Below the pieces are notes generated by a model. It did not search any database and had not been told where the DNA came from. It worked only from the letters and a program-made list of their open reading frames with translations. A stretch of 64,000 nucleotides of DNA from an uncultured Acetatifactor sp. (GTDB taxonomy: Bacteria; Bacillota; Clostridia; Lachnospirales; Lachnospiraceae): the NCBI GenBank assembly GCA_944383825.1, contig CALWRA010000003.1:1-64000 (forward strand). Reading direction: 5' to 3'. This document shows positions 41,024 through 51,155 of the stretch, one piece after another. Both the position numbers and the translations under genes were made by a program. The stretch's first letter is position 1; each line of letters starts with the position of its first letter.

Positions 41024-42436
41024 ATGGGGGAAAACACCAGGCAGATCGTTGTGGATACCCTTCTGGAGCTGGAAAGGGACCAGGAATATTCCCATAATCT
41101 GATAAAGGCTGTCTTGGACAAATATGATTATCTGGATGGAAGGGATAAGGCGTTTATCAAAAGAGTTGCGGAGGGAACCACAGAGAGGAAGATTGAGCTC
41201 GACTACTATCTGGAAAAATTTTCCTCCGTTCCCGTAAGAAAAATGAAGCCTCTGATCCGGGTGCTGCTGCGCATGAGCCTCTATCAGCTTTTGTATATGG
41301 ATGGAGTGCCGGACAGCGCCGTATGCAACGAGGCGTGTAAAATCGCTGCAAAGAGAGGCTTCGCAGACCTGAAAGGCTTTGTAAATGGAGTGCTTCGGAA
41401 TCTGGCCCGAAACAAGGAAAGACTGCCTCTTCCCGACCGAGGGAAGGATGAGGCCGGATATTTTTCCGTCAAATATTCTATGCCCCGGCTGATTACGCAA
41501 ATGTGGCTGGATGAATATGGAAGGGAGATCACGGAAACACTTTTAAGAAAGATGCTGGAACCGCAGCCTGTGTCAATCCGTTTCAGGACCGGGTTTTCTG
41601 AGGAAGAGAGATTGAGCTGGCTGGATAAAATCAGAACTGTGCAGGCCAAGGCGGTGCAGAGCCCTTATCTTCCCTATGTATATACCGTAAAAAATGCGGA
41701 AGGCATCAGGACGCTGCCGGGATTTGGCGAAGGCGCCTTTACGGTACAGGATGTAAGCTCTGCCCTTGCAGTGGAGGCCGCGGGGATTGAAAGAGAAGAT
41801 TTCGTTCTGGATGTGTGCGCGGCTCCAGGGGGAAAGACGCTTTTGGCTGCGGAGAAGGGAGCCCGGGTTTTGGCAAGGGATGTTTCCGGCAGGAAGACAG
41901 CGTTGATCAGGGAAAACCTGGATCGGATGAAAACGGCAAATGTGATGGTTCAGGTTTTTGACGGCTGCCGCACCGACAGCTCGCTTCACGAAAAGGCTGA
42001 CGTGATTCTTTTGGATGTGCCCTGCTCTGGTCTTGGAGTTTTGGGAAAAAAACGGGATATAAAATATCATGTGGATGCGGATGGGCTGAAAAGCCTGGAA
42101 GGGCTTCAGAAGCGTATTCTGGAGCAAAGCTGGCGCTATGTAAAGCCCGGAGGAATCCTGCTCTACAGCACATGCACCATCCGCAGGCAGGAAAATCAGG
42201 ATATGTTCCGTTATATTTTGGATCATTTCCCCTTTGAGCCGGATCCAATAGCCCCGTATTTACCTGAAAAACTGCTTCGGGAAAGGGATGCTCTGGAGGA
42301 GCTTTTGAAAAAGCAGAGGCGTCCGGTCCTGAGTGAAGAGGAAGGGGCGGCATGCATACAGCTTATGCCGGGATATATGGAGTCGGATGGGTTTTTTATG
42401 GCCCGGCTCAGGCGCAGATCCCGGCCTGGGGAGTAA
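41024..42436 (+). CDS. rsmB: 16S rRNA (cytosine-967-C5) methyltransferase
   Basis: 470 residues. N-terminal NusB-like RNA-binding domain (1-150), then a Rossmann methyltransferase with DVCAAPGGKTLLAAE for SAM and the two cysteines LLDVPCSGLG and STCTI used in catalysis. The C-terminus (about 400-470) is longer than in E. coli RsmB and may be a PUA-like extension. It methylates C967 of 16S rRNA. It begins 2 bases after the metallopeptidase stop. Confidence 0.94.
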   Translation: MGENTRQIVVDTLLELERDQEYSHNLIKAVLDKYDYLDGRDKAFIKRVAEGTTERKIELDYYLEKFSSVPVRKMKPLIRVLLRMSLYQLLYMDGVPDSAVCNEACKIAAKRGFADLKGFVNGVLRNLARNKERLPLPDRGKDEAGYFSVKYSMPRLITQMWLDEYGREITETLLRKMLEPQPVSIRFRTGFSEEERLSWLDKIRTVQAKAVQSPYLPYVYTVKNAEGIRTLPGFGEGAFTVQDVSSALAVEAAGIEREDFVLDVCAAPGGKTLLAAEKGARVLARDVSGRKTALIRENLDRMKTANVMVQVFDGCRTDSSLHEKADVILLDVPCSGLGVLGKKRDIKYHVDADGLKSLEGLQKRILEQSWRYVKPGGILLYSTCTIRRQENQDMFRYILDHFPFEPDPIAPYLPEKLLRERDALEELLKKQRRPVLSEEEGAACIQLMPGYMESDGFFMARLRRRSRPGE

Positions 42437-42439
42437 GCG

Positions 42440-43519
42440 ATGGGCTTTGAAAGGTACGCTATGACAGAAAAAAAAGATATAAAATCCCTCACTCTTTGCC
42501 AGCTGGAAAAGGAAATGGGCAAGTTAGGGGAAAAGCCCTTCCGGGCAAGACAGATGTATGACTGGATGCACAGAAAGCTTGCGGCTTCGTTTGATGAGAT
42601 GACAAATCTTTCCTCCGGCCTCAGGGAGAAATGTAAGGAAAATTACAGGTATATTTCTCTGGAAGCGGTGAAAGTACAGGAATCGAAAAAAGATGGAACC
42701 AGGAAATTTCTGTTCCGTCTTTACGATGGGAATTTGGTGGAAAGTGTCTGGATGAAATACAGACACGGCAACAGCGTATGTATTTCCTCTCAGGTGGGTT
42801 GCCGGATGGGCTGCAGATTTTGCGCTTCCACCTTGGATGGACTGGAGAGGAATTTGTCCGCCTCGGAAATGCTGGAGCAGGTTTATGCCGTCATACGTCT
42901 GACCGGGGAGAGAGTTTCCAATGTGGTGGTCATGGGAACGGGAGAGCCTTTGGATAATTACGATAATCTGCTGTGTTTTTTGAAACTGCTTACTGATGAA
43001 AACGGTCTGCATATCAGTCAGAGAAATATTACGGTATCCACCTGCGGAATTGTACCGGGGATGCGTCGGCTGGCGGAGGAGAGGCTTCAGATTACGCTGG
43101 CTCTGTCCTTGCATGCGGCTACGGATGAAAAGCGAAGAAAGCTCATGCCTGTGGCGGAAAGATACTCCGTTGAGGAACTTATGGATGCCTGCAGATATTA
43201 TTTTGAACAGACTGGAAGGCGAATCACCTTTGAATACAGTCTGGTGGCAGGAGTAAACGATACGGGCCGGGATGCGGAAGAGCTTTCCGCTGTTGCGGGA
43301 ACGATGCGCTGCCACATTAATCTGATTCCTGTAAACCCCATAAAAGAGAGGAATTACGTACAGTCAGACAAAACTGCCGTTCTGGCATTTAAAAATAAAC
43401 TTGAAAAAAACAAAATAAATGTTACTATTAGAAGGGAAATGGGGAGAGATATCGACGGCGCCTGCGGGCAGCTTCGCCGCAGGCATATGCAAAAAGACCC
43501 CGCACAGGAGGAAGAGTAG
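42440..43519 (+). CDS. rlmN: 23S rRNA (A2503-C2)/tRNA (A37) methyltransferase
   Basis: 359 residues, radical SAM enzyme. Iron-sulphur cysteines 121, 125 and 128 (CRMGCRFC), VVMGTGEPLDNYDN, and the second catalytic Cys in MGRDIDGACGQL near the end. It methylates A2503 of 23S rRNA. The start at 42440 follows GGGGAG; ATG 42461 with GAAAGG is a realistic alternative that gives a more typical N-terminus. Confidence 0.94.
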   Translation: MGFERYAMTEKKDIKSLTLCQLEKEMGKLGEKPFRARQMYDWMHRKLAASFDEMTNLSSGLREKCKENYRYISLEAVKVQESKKDGTRKFLFRLYDGNLVESVWMKYRHGNSVCISSQVGCRMGCRFCASTLDGLERNLSASEMLEQVYAVIRLTGERVSNVVVMGTGEPLDNYDNLLCFLKLLTDENGLHISQRNITVSTCGIVPGMRRLAEERLQITLALSLHAATDEKRRKLMPVAERYSVEELMDACRYYFEQTGRRITFEYSLVAGVNDTGRDAEELSAVAGTMRCHINLIPVNPIKERNYVQSDKTAVLAFKNKLEKNKINVTIRREMGRDIDGACGQLRRRHMQKDPAQEEE

Positions 43520-43520
43520 C

Positions 43521-44246
43521 GTGCTCAAAACGTTTTCCATAACCGACATCGGCAGGAAGAGAAAAATGAATCAGGATTTTGTATACACATCGCAGAGGCC
43601 CGTGGGTAGTCTTCCGAATCTTTTTATTGTTGCGGATGGTATGGGAGGACATAATGCAGGGGACTTTGCATCCAAGGCTGCGGTGGAAACCATGGTGAAC
43701 GAAATTTCCGCTTCTCAGGAGAAAGATCCGGAGCGCATTCTTGAGAGCGCAATCAAGGCGGCCAACGGCAGGATACGAAAAAAGGCCGGAGAAAATCCGG
43801 AGCTGGAGGGTATGGGAACCACGGTTGTTGCGGCAGTATGCCTGGAGGGGCGTTTGGAAGTGGCGAATGTGGGTGACAGCAGACTTTACATTGTAAACAG
43901 CGATATACGTCAAATTACCAGAGATCATTCCCTTGTGGAGGAGATGGTGCGCATGGGAGGGATTCCCAGGGAGGAGGCCCGCAATCATCCCGACAAAAAC
44001 ATCATCACCCGGGCGGTGGGCGCGGCGGAGATGGTGGAGCCTGACTTTTTTTCCGTGCCCTATGAAAAGGGCGACATTGTTCTGCTGTGTTCGGACGGTC
44101 TGACAAATATGCTGGAGGATGAGGAAATCAGGATGATTATAAGCGGCGCAAGGGATATTGTGGAAATGGCTCAGGAGCTGGTGAAGGCTGCCAACGAGAG
44201 AGGCGGCAGGGATAATATCAGCGTGATATTGGTTGAGTCCGCATAA
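43521..44246 (+). CDS. prpC: PP2C-type Ser/Thr phosphatase, partner of the PASTA kinase
   Basis: 241 residues, GTG start directly after AGGAGGAAG. Metal-binding motifs: IGRKRKMNQDFV, VADGMGGHNAGD, GTTVVAAVC, CSDGLTNML and GRDNISVILVE. It dephosphorylates targets of the neighbouring kinase and the kinase itself. The gap to prlC's partner, prkC, is 78 bases. Confidence 0.94.
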   Translation: MLKTFSITDIGRKRKMNQDFVYTSQRPVGSLPNLFIVADGMGGHNAGDFASKAAVETMVNEISASQEKDPERILESAIKAANGRIRKKAGENPELEGMGTTVVAAVCLEGRLEVANVGDSRLYIVNSDIRQITRDHSLVEEMVRMGGIPREEARNHPDKNIITRAVGAAEMVEPDFFSVPYEKGDIVLLCSDGLTNMLEDEEIRMIISGARDIVEMAQELVKAANERGGRDNISVILVESA

Positions 44247-44324
44247 ACGGAAAGCCTGACAATACAGGAAATTCGGCCGGAGAAAAGCTTTGGAAACGGA
44301 TAGGATTGAGATTGGAGAGGAAGT

Positions 44325-46454
44325 ATGATCAAGATTGGAATGATGATTGGCGACCGCTATGAGATTCTGGAAAAAATCGGAACAGGCGGTATGTCCGATG
44401 TTTACAAGGCAAAATGTCATAAGCTGAACCGCTATGTGGCGATCAAGGTGTTAAAGCAGGAATTCAGCGAAAATGCCAACTTTGTATCAAAATTCCGGAT
44501 TGAAGCCCAGGCTGCAGCGGGACTGATGCACCCGAATATCGTCAACGTTTATGATGTGGGTGAAGAGAATGGTATCTATTATATTGTGATGGAACTGGTG
44601 GAAGGCATTACACTCAAAAAATATATTGAGAAGAAGGCCCGTCTCTCCTACAAGGAAGCGGTGAGCATCGCAATTCAGGTGAGCATGGGAATAGAGGCCG
44701 CTCACAACAACCATATTATCCACAGGGACATTAAACCTCAGAATATTATCATTTCCAAGGATGGAAAGGTGAAGGTAACGGATTTTGGAATTGCCAAGGC
44801 GGCTACCAGCAATACCATTACCTCCAATGTCATGGGCTCTGTTCATTATACCTCTCCGGAGCAGGCAAGGGGAGGATACAGCGACGAAAAGAGCGATATT
44901 TATTCTTTGGGCATTACCATGTTTGAAATGCTTACGGGCAGAGTTCCTTTCAACGGGGAGACCACCGTGGCCATAGCGATTAAGCATATACAGGAAGAAA
45001 TGCCTTCCCCCAAGGAGTTTGTGCCCGAGATTCCTGCAAGCGTGGAGAATATTGTGCTCAAGTGCTGTCAGAAATCTCCTGACAGAAGGTATCAGAGCAT
45101 GCAGGAGCTGATTGCGGATTTAAAGCAGTCTCTAGTTAACCCGGAAGAGAATTTCGTGGTGATGGATGATCCGGATTCCTCAGGCAGCACCCGTATGATT
45201 TCGGACAACGACATGGCTCAGATCAAGCGTCGGTCCGTATACCAGGAAAGTCCGGAGCATCTGGAGCGCCAGGATTCCATGCGTCTGAGAAGCGAAGTGT
45301 CCGCCTCCTATGAGGATGGGGAGGAGGAAGAGGATGAAGATGAATATGACTATAATCCCAAGATGGAAAAGGTGACTACCATCCTGGCCATTGTAGTGGG
45401 AATTGTGATCTGTATTGTCATTATTTTTCTCGCCCTCAGGATTTTCGGCGGATTGGGAAGCGATGAGGATAGGAAGAGCCCCATTATCACAACGGAGGAG
45501 ACGGAATCCACGGTTTCTTATGTGGAAATGCCCGATGTAAGCGGGCGCAATGTAGAGGAAGCCAGAAGCATGCTGACGGAGCTTGGACTGAATCCGCAGA
45601 TAATCTATGAAGAATCCGATTCCTATGAGGAGGGAATTGTGATCAGCGCAGATGTAAGCGTGGGAGCCTCCCTTCAGGCAGGGAGTACGGTGACGCTTAC
45701 GGTGAGTGCCGGATCTGAGGGAATTGAGGTGCCGGTGGTTACGGGCAAAACCTTTGAAGAAGCCAACAGTGAGCTGATCGGTCTTGGCTTTTTAGTGAAT
45801 AAGACGGAAAATTATTCCGATACCATAGGGGAGGGAATTGTGGTTTCCCAGAATCCTTCCGGAGGCAAGGCACCCAGAGGCAGCGTCATTACCGTTACGG
45901 TGAGTCTTGGGCCTGAGCAGGAAAAGGTAAGGGTGCCTAATCTGGTAGGGCTTTCCGAGGAGGACGGAACCTTTGAGGCCATTGAGGCAGGACTGGAGAT
46001 CGGCAGTGTTAGCTATGTGTACAATGAAGAGATACAGGAAGGTCATATCTGTTACCAGAGCTATTCTCACGGGTCATATGTGGATCCGGGAACATCTATT
46101 GAGATCAAGGTAAGCCAGGGACCGGAGCCCTCTCAGGAGGTTACCTACAGATATAATGACAGCATAACCGCCCCAACGGCGGCGGAGGCTCCTGATTATG
46201 TGTCGGGCTCCGAGGTGCAGATACGTCTGGAAACGGACGATGGGCAGGTGCTTTTGGAGACAACTGTCACCACTTTTCCTCAGTCGGCAAATTACTATGG
46301 TCTGACTTCCTCTGGAGGCACCATCACCATGACTTACACGGTTACCGTTCAGGGAAGCACTACGACGGATCCTGAGACCGGCGAGACGGTTAGCACGCCG
46401 GGAACCACCGAGAGCAGGTCGTTTACCAGAAGAGTGGAATTTACCGCCGAATAA
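44325..46454 (+). CDS. prkC: PASTA-domain Ser/Thr protein kinase
   Basis: 709 residues. Kinase domain (about 10-270) with glycine loop GTGGMSDVYKA, Lys41 (VAIKVLK), catalytic Asp135 (HRDIKPQN) and DFG. An acidic juxtamembrane stretch precedes a membrane helix at about 350-372. Three PASTA repeats lie outside (about 398-464, 466-532 and 534-603), then a Ser/Thr-rich domain (610-709). PASTA repeats bind muropeptides and so couple wall state to phosphorylation. The pair stands before rsgA, as in many Firmicutes. Confidence 0.95.
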   Translation: MIKIGMMIGDRYEILEKIGTGGMSDVYKAKCHKLNRYVAIKVLKQEFSENANFVSKFRIEAQAAAGLMHPNIVNVYDVGEENGIYYIVMELVEGITLKKYIEKKARLSYKEAVSIAIQVSMGIEAAHNNHIIHRDIKPQNIIISKDGKVKVTDFGIAKAATSNTITSNVMGSVHYTSPEQARGGYSDEKSDIYSLGITMFEMLTGRVPFNGETTVAIAIKHIQEEMPSPKEFVPEIPASVENIVLKCCQKSPDRRYQSMQELIADLKQSLVNPEENFVVMDDPDSSGSTRMISDNDMAQIKRRSVYQESPEHLERQDSMRLRSEVSASYEDGEEEEDEDEYDYNPKMEKVTTILAIVVGIVICIVIIFLALRIFGGLGSDEDRKSPIITTEETESTVSYVEMPDVSGRNVEEARSMLTELGLNPQIIYEESDSYEEGIVISADVSVGASLQAGSTVTLTVSAGSEGIEVPVVTGKTFEEANSELIGLGFLVNKTENYSDTIGEGIVVSQNPSGGKAPRGSVITVTVSLGPEQEKVRVPNLVGLSEEDGTFEAIEAGLEIGSVSYVYNEEIQEGHICYQSYSHGSYVDPGTSIEIKVSQGPEPSQEVTYRYNDSITAPTAAEAPDYVSGSEVQIRLETDDGQVLLETTVTTFPQSANYYGLTSSGGTITMTYTVTVQGSTTTDPETGETVSTPGTTESRSFTRRVEFTAE

Positions 46455-46474
46455 AGCGGAAACAGAGGATAGGG

Positions 46475-47371
46475 ATGCAGGGTAAGATTATTAAGGGGAT
46501 TGCAGGGTTTTATTATGTGCATGTGCCGGGTGGCGGCGTCTATGAATGCAAGGCCAGAGGGGTATTCAGAAAGGATCATAAAAAGCCGCTGGTAGGGGAT
46601 GACGTGGAGCTTGACGTGCTGGATGAGGAAGGACTTTCCGGAAATATACGTGAAATCCTTCCCAGGAAAAGTCATCTGATTCGTCCGGCGGTGGCCAATG
46701 TGGATCAGGCTCTTGTGATTTTTTCCATTGTGCAGCCCCGGCCTAATTTCAATCTGTTGGACAGATTTCTGATTATGATGAGCCAGCGGGGACTTCCCTG
46801 TATCCTTTGCTTTAACAAGCTGGATATAGATGAAGAAGACCTAGGCAGACAGTGCGAAGAGGTTTACAGCTCCTGCGGCTGTCGGGTTTTGTGCGTGAGC
46901 GTCAAGGAAAGACGGGGACTGGAACAGGTCGGGGCGCTTTTAAAGGGGAAGACCACTGCCGTTGCAGGTCCCAGCGGCGTAGGGAAGTCCTCCTTTGTCA
47001 ACAGCCTCCAGTCGGGGGTTGTCATGGAAACGGGAAGCATCAGCGAAAAGATTGAGCGGGGAAAGCATACCACCAGACATTCTGAATTAATTGCCGTTGG
47101 AGAAAGCACTTATATTCTGGACACGCCTGGCTTCAGCTCCCTTGAGCTGTTTGACCTGAAAAAGGAAGAGTTGGCGCGCCATTATCCTGAATTTACGAAG
47201 TATGAAAAATACTGCCGCTTTGGGGGCTGCTCTCATGTAAGCGAGCCCGTCTGCGGCGTACGGGATGCGGTGGATGCGGGGAAAATCAGCAGGGTACGGT
47301 ATGACAACTACCGCCTTTTATATGAGGAATTAAAAAACAATAAGAAAGCCGCTCGCCGCTTCCAGGGATAA
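46475..47371 (+). CDS. rsgA: Small ribosomal subunit biogenesis GTPase RsgA
   Basis: 298 residues. OB-fold N-terminus, circularly permuted GTPase with CFNKLDI (G4), GPSGVGKSSFVN (G1) and DTPGFSS (G3), and a zinc knuckle CRFGGCSHVSEPVCGV. It checks late maturation of the 30S subunit. It begins 20 bases after prkC. In many relatives rpe and thiN follow; here ychF does. Confidence 0.95.
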   Translation: MQGKIIKGIAGFYYVHVPGGGVYECKARGVFRKDHKKPLVGDDVELDVLDEEGLSGNIREILPRKSHLIRPAVANVDQALVIFSIVQPRPNFNLLDRFLIMMSQRGLPCILCFNKLDIDEEDLGRQCEEVYSSCGCRVLCVSVKERRGLEQVGALLKGKTTAVAGPSGVGKSSFVNSLQSGVVMETGSISEKIERGKHTTRHSELIAVGESTYILDTPGFSSLELFDLKKEELARHYPEFTKYEKYCRFGGCSHVSEPVCGVRDAVDAGKISRVRYDNYRLLYEELKNNKKAARRFQG

Positions 47372-47407
47372 AGGAAAGGCGAGCGGGCATGGAGGTTGAG
47401 AAGAAGT

Positions 47408-48505
47408 ATGAAACTGGGAATCGTAGGTCTGCCCAACGTGGGAAAGAGTACACTGTTCAACTCCCTGACGAAAGCAGGGGCGGAATCAGCCAATTATCCT
47501 TTCTGTACCATAGATCCCAACGTGGGTGTTGTGGCGGTGCCTGATGAAAGGCTGAAGCTTTTAGGGGATATGTACCAGTCCAGGAAGGTGACTCCTGCGG
47601 TAATAGAATTTGTGGATATTGCAGGATTGGTAAAGGGCGCTTCTAAGGGCGAGGGATTGGGAAACCAGTTTTTGAGCAATATTCGGGAAGTGGACGCCAT
47701 AATTCATGTGGTGCGCTGCTTTGAGGACGGGAATGTGATTCATGTGGACGGAAGCGTGGATCCTCTGCGGGATATTGAAACCATTAATCTGGAGCTGATT
47801 TTTTCCGATCTTGAAATTCTGGAGCGCCGGTATGCAAAGGTGGCTAAGGGCGCCAGAATGGATAAGACGCTGGCAAAGGAGCAGGGGCTTATTGAGCGTA
47901 TCAGGCAGCATTTGGAGAGCGGCAGAATGGCAAAAACGCTTGCCCCGGAGGATGAGGATGAGCTTGCGCTCCTTCGGAGCTATAATCTGCTTACATACAA
48001 GCCCGTTATCTATGCAGCTAATGTGGCGGAGGAGGATCTTTCTGATGATGGCGTTTCCAATGAAATGGTGGGGAAGGTGCGGGAGCTTGCATCGGAGGAA
48101 AACAGCGAAGTTTTTGTGATATGCGCTCAGATTGAGCAGGAAATTGCGGAGCTTGACGAGGAAGAGAAAACTATGTTCCTGGAGGAGCTGGGACTGAAGC
48201 AGTCGGGCCTTGAAAAGCTGATTCAGGCAAGCTATCGTATTCTCGGACTGATCAGCTATCTGACGGCAGGAGAGGACGAGACGCGGGCCTGGACCATCAA
48301 AGTTGGGACACGGGCGCCCCAAGCGGCGGGAAAAATACATTCTGACTTTGAGAGGGGATTTATCAAGGCGGAGGTAGTAAACTACAAAGACCTTCTGGAG
48401 CAGGGTTCCTTGTCCGCAGCCCGGGACAAGGGACTTGTGAGAATGGAGGGGAAGGATTATGTGGTGCAGGATGGGGATGTAATCCTGTTTCGGTTCAATG
48501 TATAG
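47408..48505 (+). CDS. ychF: Redox-regulated ATPase YchF
   Basis: 365 residues from ATG 47408. Obg-related P-loop protein: GLPNVGKSTLFN (G1), DIAGLVKGASKGEGLGN (G3), and NVAEED in place of the GTPase NKxD, which gives YchF its ATP preference. A coiled-coil region (about 130-205) and a C-terminal TGS domain (about 280-365) follow. It binds ribosomes and modulates stress responses. It starts 36 bases after rsgA. Confidence 0.95.
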   Translation: MKLGIVGLPNVGKSTLFNSLTKAGAESANYPFCTIDPNVGVVAVPDERLKLLGDMYQSRKVTPAVIEFVDIAGLVKGASKGEGLGNQFLSNIREVDAIIHVVRCFEDGNVIHVDGSVDPLRDIETINLELIFSDLEILERRYAKVAKGARMDKTLAKEQGLIERIRQHLESGRMAKTLAPEDEDELALLRSYNLLTYKPVIYAANVAEEDLSDDGVSNEMVGKVRELASEENSEVFVICAQIEQEIAELDEEEKTMFLEELGLKQSGLEKLIQASYRILGLISYLTAGEDETRAWTIKVGTRAPQAAGKIHSDFERGFIKAEVVNYKDLLEQGSLSAARDKGLVRMEGKDYVVQDGDVILFRFNV

Positions 48506-48544
48506 GACGTATAAAGAAAAGTCCTGGGAAAAGAGGTTTGAGAT

Positions 48545-49417
48545 ATGAACGCGGGAGACATTGCATTTCCCCATCTGGGGATTTATCTGGAAAACGTACC
48601 GAAATCTTTCAGCATATTTGGCTTTTCCATAGCCTTTTACGGAGTGATTATTGGAATCGGCGTCCTGGCGGGAATCCTTATGGCTGCCAGGGAGGCCAGG
48701 GTTACGGGACAGAATCCTGATATTTACTGGGATTTTGCCATATATGCTGTGATTTTTTCGGTGATCGGCGCCCGTCTGTATTATGTGATTTTTGCATGGG
48801 ACAATTACAAGGATGATCTGCTTAGCATTTTCAACACAAGAAACGGAGGAATGGCTATTTACGGCGGTGTAATCGGCGCTTTTCTTACGCTTTTTATTTA
48901 CTGCCGTATCAAAAAGCAAAATCCCTTTCAGATTGGGGACACCGGGGTGATGGGACTGATTCTGGGACAGATCATCGGCCGCTGGGGAAATTTCATGAAC
49001 AGAGAGGCCTTTGGAGAGTATACTGATTCACTGTTTGCCATGAGGCTGCCCATAGAGGCGGTAAGAAGCAGCTACATCTCTGAAAACATAGCCGCCCACA
49101 TTGTGGAGGGTACCAACTATATTCAGGTGCACCCCACTTTCCTTTATGAGAGCCTTTGGAATCTCATGATTCTGGTTTTGATGCTCTGTTACAGAAAGCA
49201 TAAGAAATTTCAGGGAGAGATGTGTCTGTTTTATCTGGGAGGCTACGGTCTCGGCAGATTCTTTGTTGAGGGTCTGCGCACGGATCAGCTTCTGATACCG
49301 GGAACGCAGCTGGCGGTTTCCCAGATTCTGGCGCTGTGTACGGTGATTTTTTCTGTTTCTGCGGATATTATTATACGCTATCGTATAAAAAAGAAAGATA
49401 AGCTAAAAAATATTTAA
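48545..49417 (+). CDS. lgt: Prolipoprotein diacylglyceryl transferase
   Basis: 290 residues with about seven membrane helices. Family motifs: NTRNGGMAIYGGVIGAF and GQIIGRWGNFMNREAFG (the conserved Arg-x-x-Asn), and a C-terminal GRFFVEGLR. It attaches diacylglycerol to lipobox cysteines of lipoproteins such as PstS. It is followed by a strong terminator, ending the long murE-lgt block. Confidence 0.95.
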   Translation: MNAGDIAFPHLGIYLENVPKSFSIFGFSIAFYGVIIGIGVLAGILMAAREARVTGQNPDIYWDFAIYAVIFSVIGARLYYVIFAWDNYKDDLLSIFNTRNGGMAIYGGVIGAFLTLFIYCRIKKQNPFQIGDTGVMGLILGQIIGRWGNFMNREAFGEYTDSLFAMRLPIEAVRSSYISENIAAHIVEGTNYIQVHPTFLYESLWNLMILVLMLCYRKHKKFQGEMCLFYLGGYGLGRFFVEGLRTDQLLIPGTQLAVSQILALCTVIFSVSADIIIRYRIKKKDKLKNI

Positions 49418-49506
49418 GAAATCTTAAGAAGAATCCCTGAAAACCGGATGGGATATATGGTATGAGAAGTCTCTCCACCACACAATATATTGTGTTGCCT
49501 GGATGT

Positions 49507-49542
49507 AAAAGCGCTTTGCACAAGCTTGCAGGGCGCTTTTTT
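49507..49542 (+). terminator. Terminator after lgt
   Basis: AAAAGCGC (49507-49514) pairs with GCGCTTTT (49533-49540), with extra TGCA pairing inside, and the T-run goes on to 49542. Separates the lgt block from the dcw cluster. Confidence 0.85.
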
Positions 49543-49614
49543 GCGTGTTTTGTGTCAAAACTTTCTGATGGATTTCCCTTGTAAAATACCCAAATTTATA
49601 TTAAAATCATTATA

Positions 49615-49650
49615 AAAGTGGGTGGAAGTGGTATAAAGTGTCATAAAGTG
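49615..49650 (+). promoter_or_regulatory. Four MraZ boxes upstream of mraZ
   Basis: AAAGTG at 49615, GAAGTG at 49625, AAAGTG at 49635 and AAAGTG at 49645: four copies at an exact 10-bp period, 88 bases before the mraZ start. MraZ is known to bind short G-rich repeats of this kind before its own operon. The rest of the 320-bp gap before mraZ shows no gene; a clear -35/-10 pair was not found. Confidence 0.8.
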
Positions 49651-49737
49651 GTGAACTGTTTGCGCATTATTTTCACCAGACCCTTTGTAAATGGTATCTT
49701 CTGTGGCAGACCTGCTTTTTGATGGGTGGTGATGGCA

Positions 49738-50169
49738 ATGTTTATGAGCGAGTACAATCATACCATAGACCCCAAAGGCCGCTTGATTATTCCCTCCAAA
49801 TTCCGTGAAGCTCTCGGCGACGAATTTGTGGTTTCCAAGGGAATGGATGGCTGCCTGTTTGTGTATGCAAACGAGGATTGGAATGCTTTTGAACAGAAAT
49901 TGACCGCACTGCCTTTGATTAATAAGGAAGCAAGAAAATTTGCGCGTTTTTTCCTCGCAGGAGCCGCACAGGTGGAGGCGGACAAGCAGGGCAGAATACT
50001 CTTGCCGGCCTCTTTGAGAGAATTTGCCGGATTGGATAAGGATGTGGTGCTGGTAGGAGTGGGCAGCCGCATCGAAATATGGAGCAGGGAAAAGTGGGAG
50101 GACATCAACTCCGATACGGATATGGATGACATAGCAGCCGCGATGGAGGGATTGGGTCTGACCATTTAA
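49738..50169 (+). CDS. mraZ: Transcriptional regulator MraZ
   Basis: 143 residues from ATG 49738 ([19 protein letters not shown]), the usual length and start. Two AbrB-like SpoVT domains, each with the DxxGR signature ([14 protein letters not shown] and [14 protein letters not shown]). It forms a ring and represses the dcw operon through the boxes upstream. Three other in-frame starts lie within 12 bases, so the exact start is uncertain by a few codons. Confidence 0.94.
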   Translation: MFMSEYNHTIDPKGRLIIPSKFREALGDEFVVSKGMDGCLFVYANEDWNAFEQKLTALPLINKEARKFARFFLAGAAQVEADKQGRILLPASLREFAGLDKDVVLVGVGSRIEIWSREKWEDINSDTDMDDIAAAMEGLGLTI

Positions 50170-50194
50170 AGCGATACAGGAAAAGGAGGCACCC

Positions 50195-51124
50195 ATGGAA
50201 TTTTCCCATGATTCAGTTTTGCTGGAGGAAACCATTGCGGCGCTGAATATCAAACCAAATGGAATTTATGTGGATGGTACGCTGGGCGGAGCAGGACATG
50301 CCTTCGAAATCTGCAGCCGTCTTACGGGAGGGCGTCTCTATGGAATAGATCAGGATGATGCGGCCATTGCTGCGGCAAAAAAGCGTCTGGCCTGTTTTGG
50401 CTCCAAAGCTACGGTGATCAGAGATAACTACCGCAATGCAGGCGCCGTCCTTGAGACCCTGGGGGTAGAAAAGGTGGATGGCATTGTGCTGGATCTGGGG
50501 GTTTCTTCTCATCAGTTCGACGAATCCCAAAGGGGATTTTCCTACCGGTTTGACGCTCCGCTGGATATGCGCATGGACAGACGTCAGGCGCTTTCGGCAA
50601 AAGACATTGTAAACGGTTATTCGGAAGGAGAGCTTTACCGAATCATCCGGGAGTATGGTGAGGATCCCTTTGCAAAGAATATTGCAAAACATATTGTGAG
50701 GGCAAGGCAGGATAAGCCGGTGGAGACCACCTTTGAGCTCAATGAGGTTATAAAGGCTGCCATTCCGGCAAAGCTCAGGCAGAAGGGACATCCCTCCAAA
50801 AGAACCTTTCAGGCTCTTCGGATAGAATGCAACAGAGAACTGGAAACGCTGGAAGAATCCCTGGACGATATGACGGATATGCTGAATTCTGGGGGAAGGT
50901 TTTGCATTATTACCTTTCATTCCCTGGAGGACCGAATCGTAAAAAATACATTCAGAAAGAACGAAAATCCCTGCACCTGCCCGCCGGAATTTCCGGTATG
51001 TGTGTGCGGGGCAGTATCCAAAGGAAAGGTGGTCACAAGAAAACCCATTCTTCCGGGAGAACAGGAGCTTTCCCGGAACCATAGATCAAGAAGCGCAAAG
51101 CTGAGAGTATTTCAAAAAATGTGA
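50195..51124 (+). CDS. rsmH: 16S rRNA (cytosine-1402-N4) methyltransferase
   Basis: 309 residues. SAM-binding [14 protein letters not shown], then [43 protein letters not shown] and [10 protein letters not shown], all RsmH signatures. It methylates C1402 in the ribosomal decoding centre. AGGAGG precedes the start, 26 bases after mraZ. Confidence 0.96.
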   Translation: MEFSHDSVLLEETIAALNIKPNGIYVDGTLGGAGHAFEICSRLTGGRLYGIDQDDAAIAAAKKRLACFGSKATVIRDNYRNAGAVLETLGVEKVDGIVLDLGVSSHQFDESQRGFSYRFDAPLDMRMDRRQALSAKDIVNGYSEGELYRIIREYGEDPFAKNIAKHIVRARQDKPVETTFELNEVIKAAIPAKLRQKGHPSKRTFQALRIECNRELETLEESLDDMTDMLNSGGRFCIITFHSLEDRIVKNTFRKNENPCTCPPEFPVCVCGAVSKGKVVTRKPILPGEQELSRNHRSRSAKLRVFQKM

Positions 51125-51155
51125 ATGAAAAAACAGACGGGAGGAAGGCAAGTAT

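Noticed and set aside
47561..48919. 452-codon minus-strand frame opposite ychF and lgt
   Set aside because: Antisense shadow of two firmly identified genes; composition is Cys/His-rich in the way typical of such shadows.
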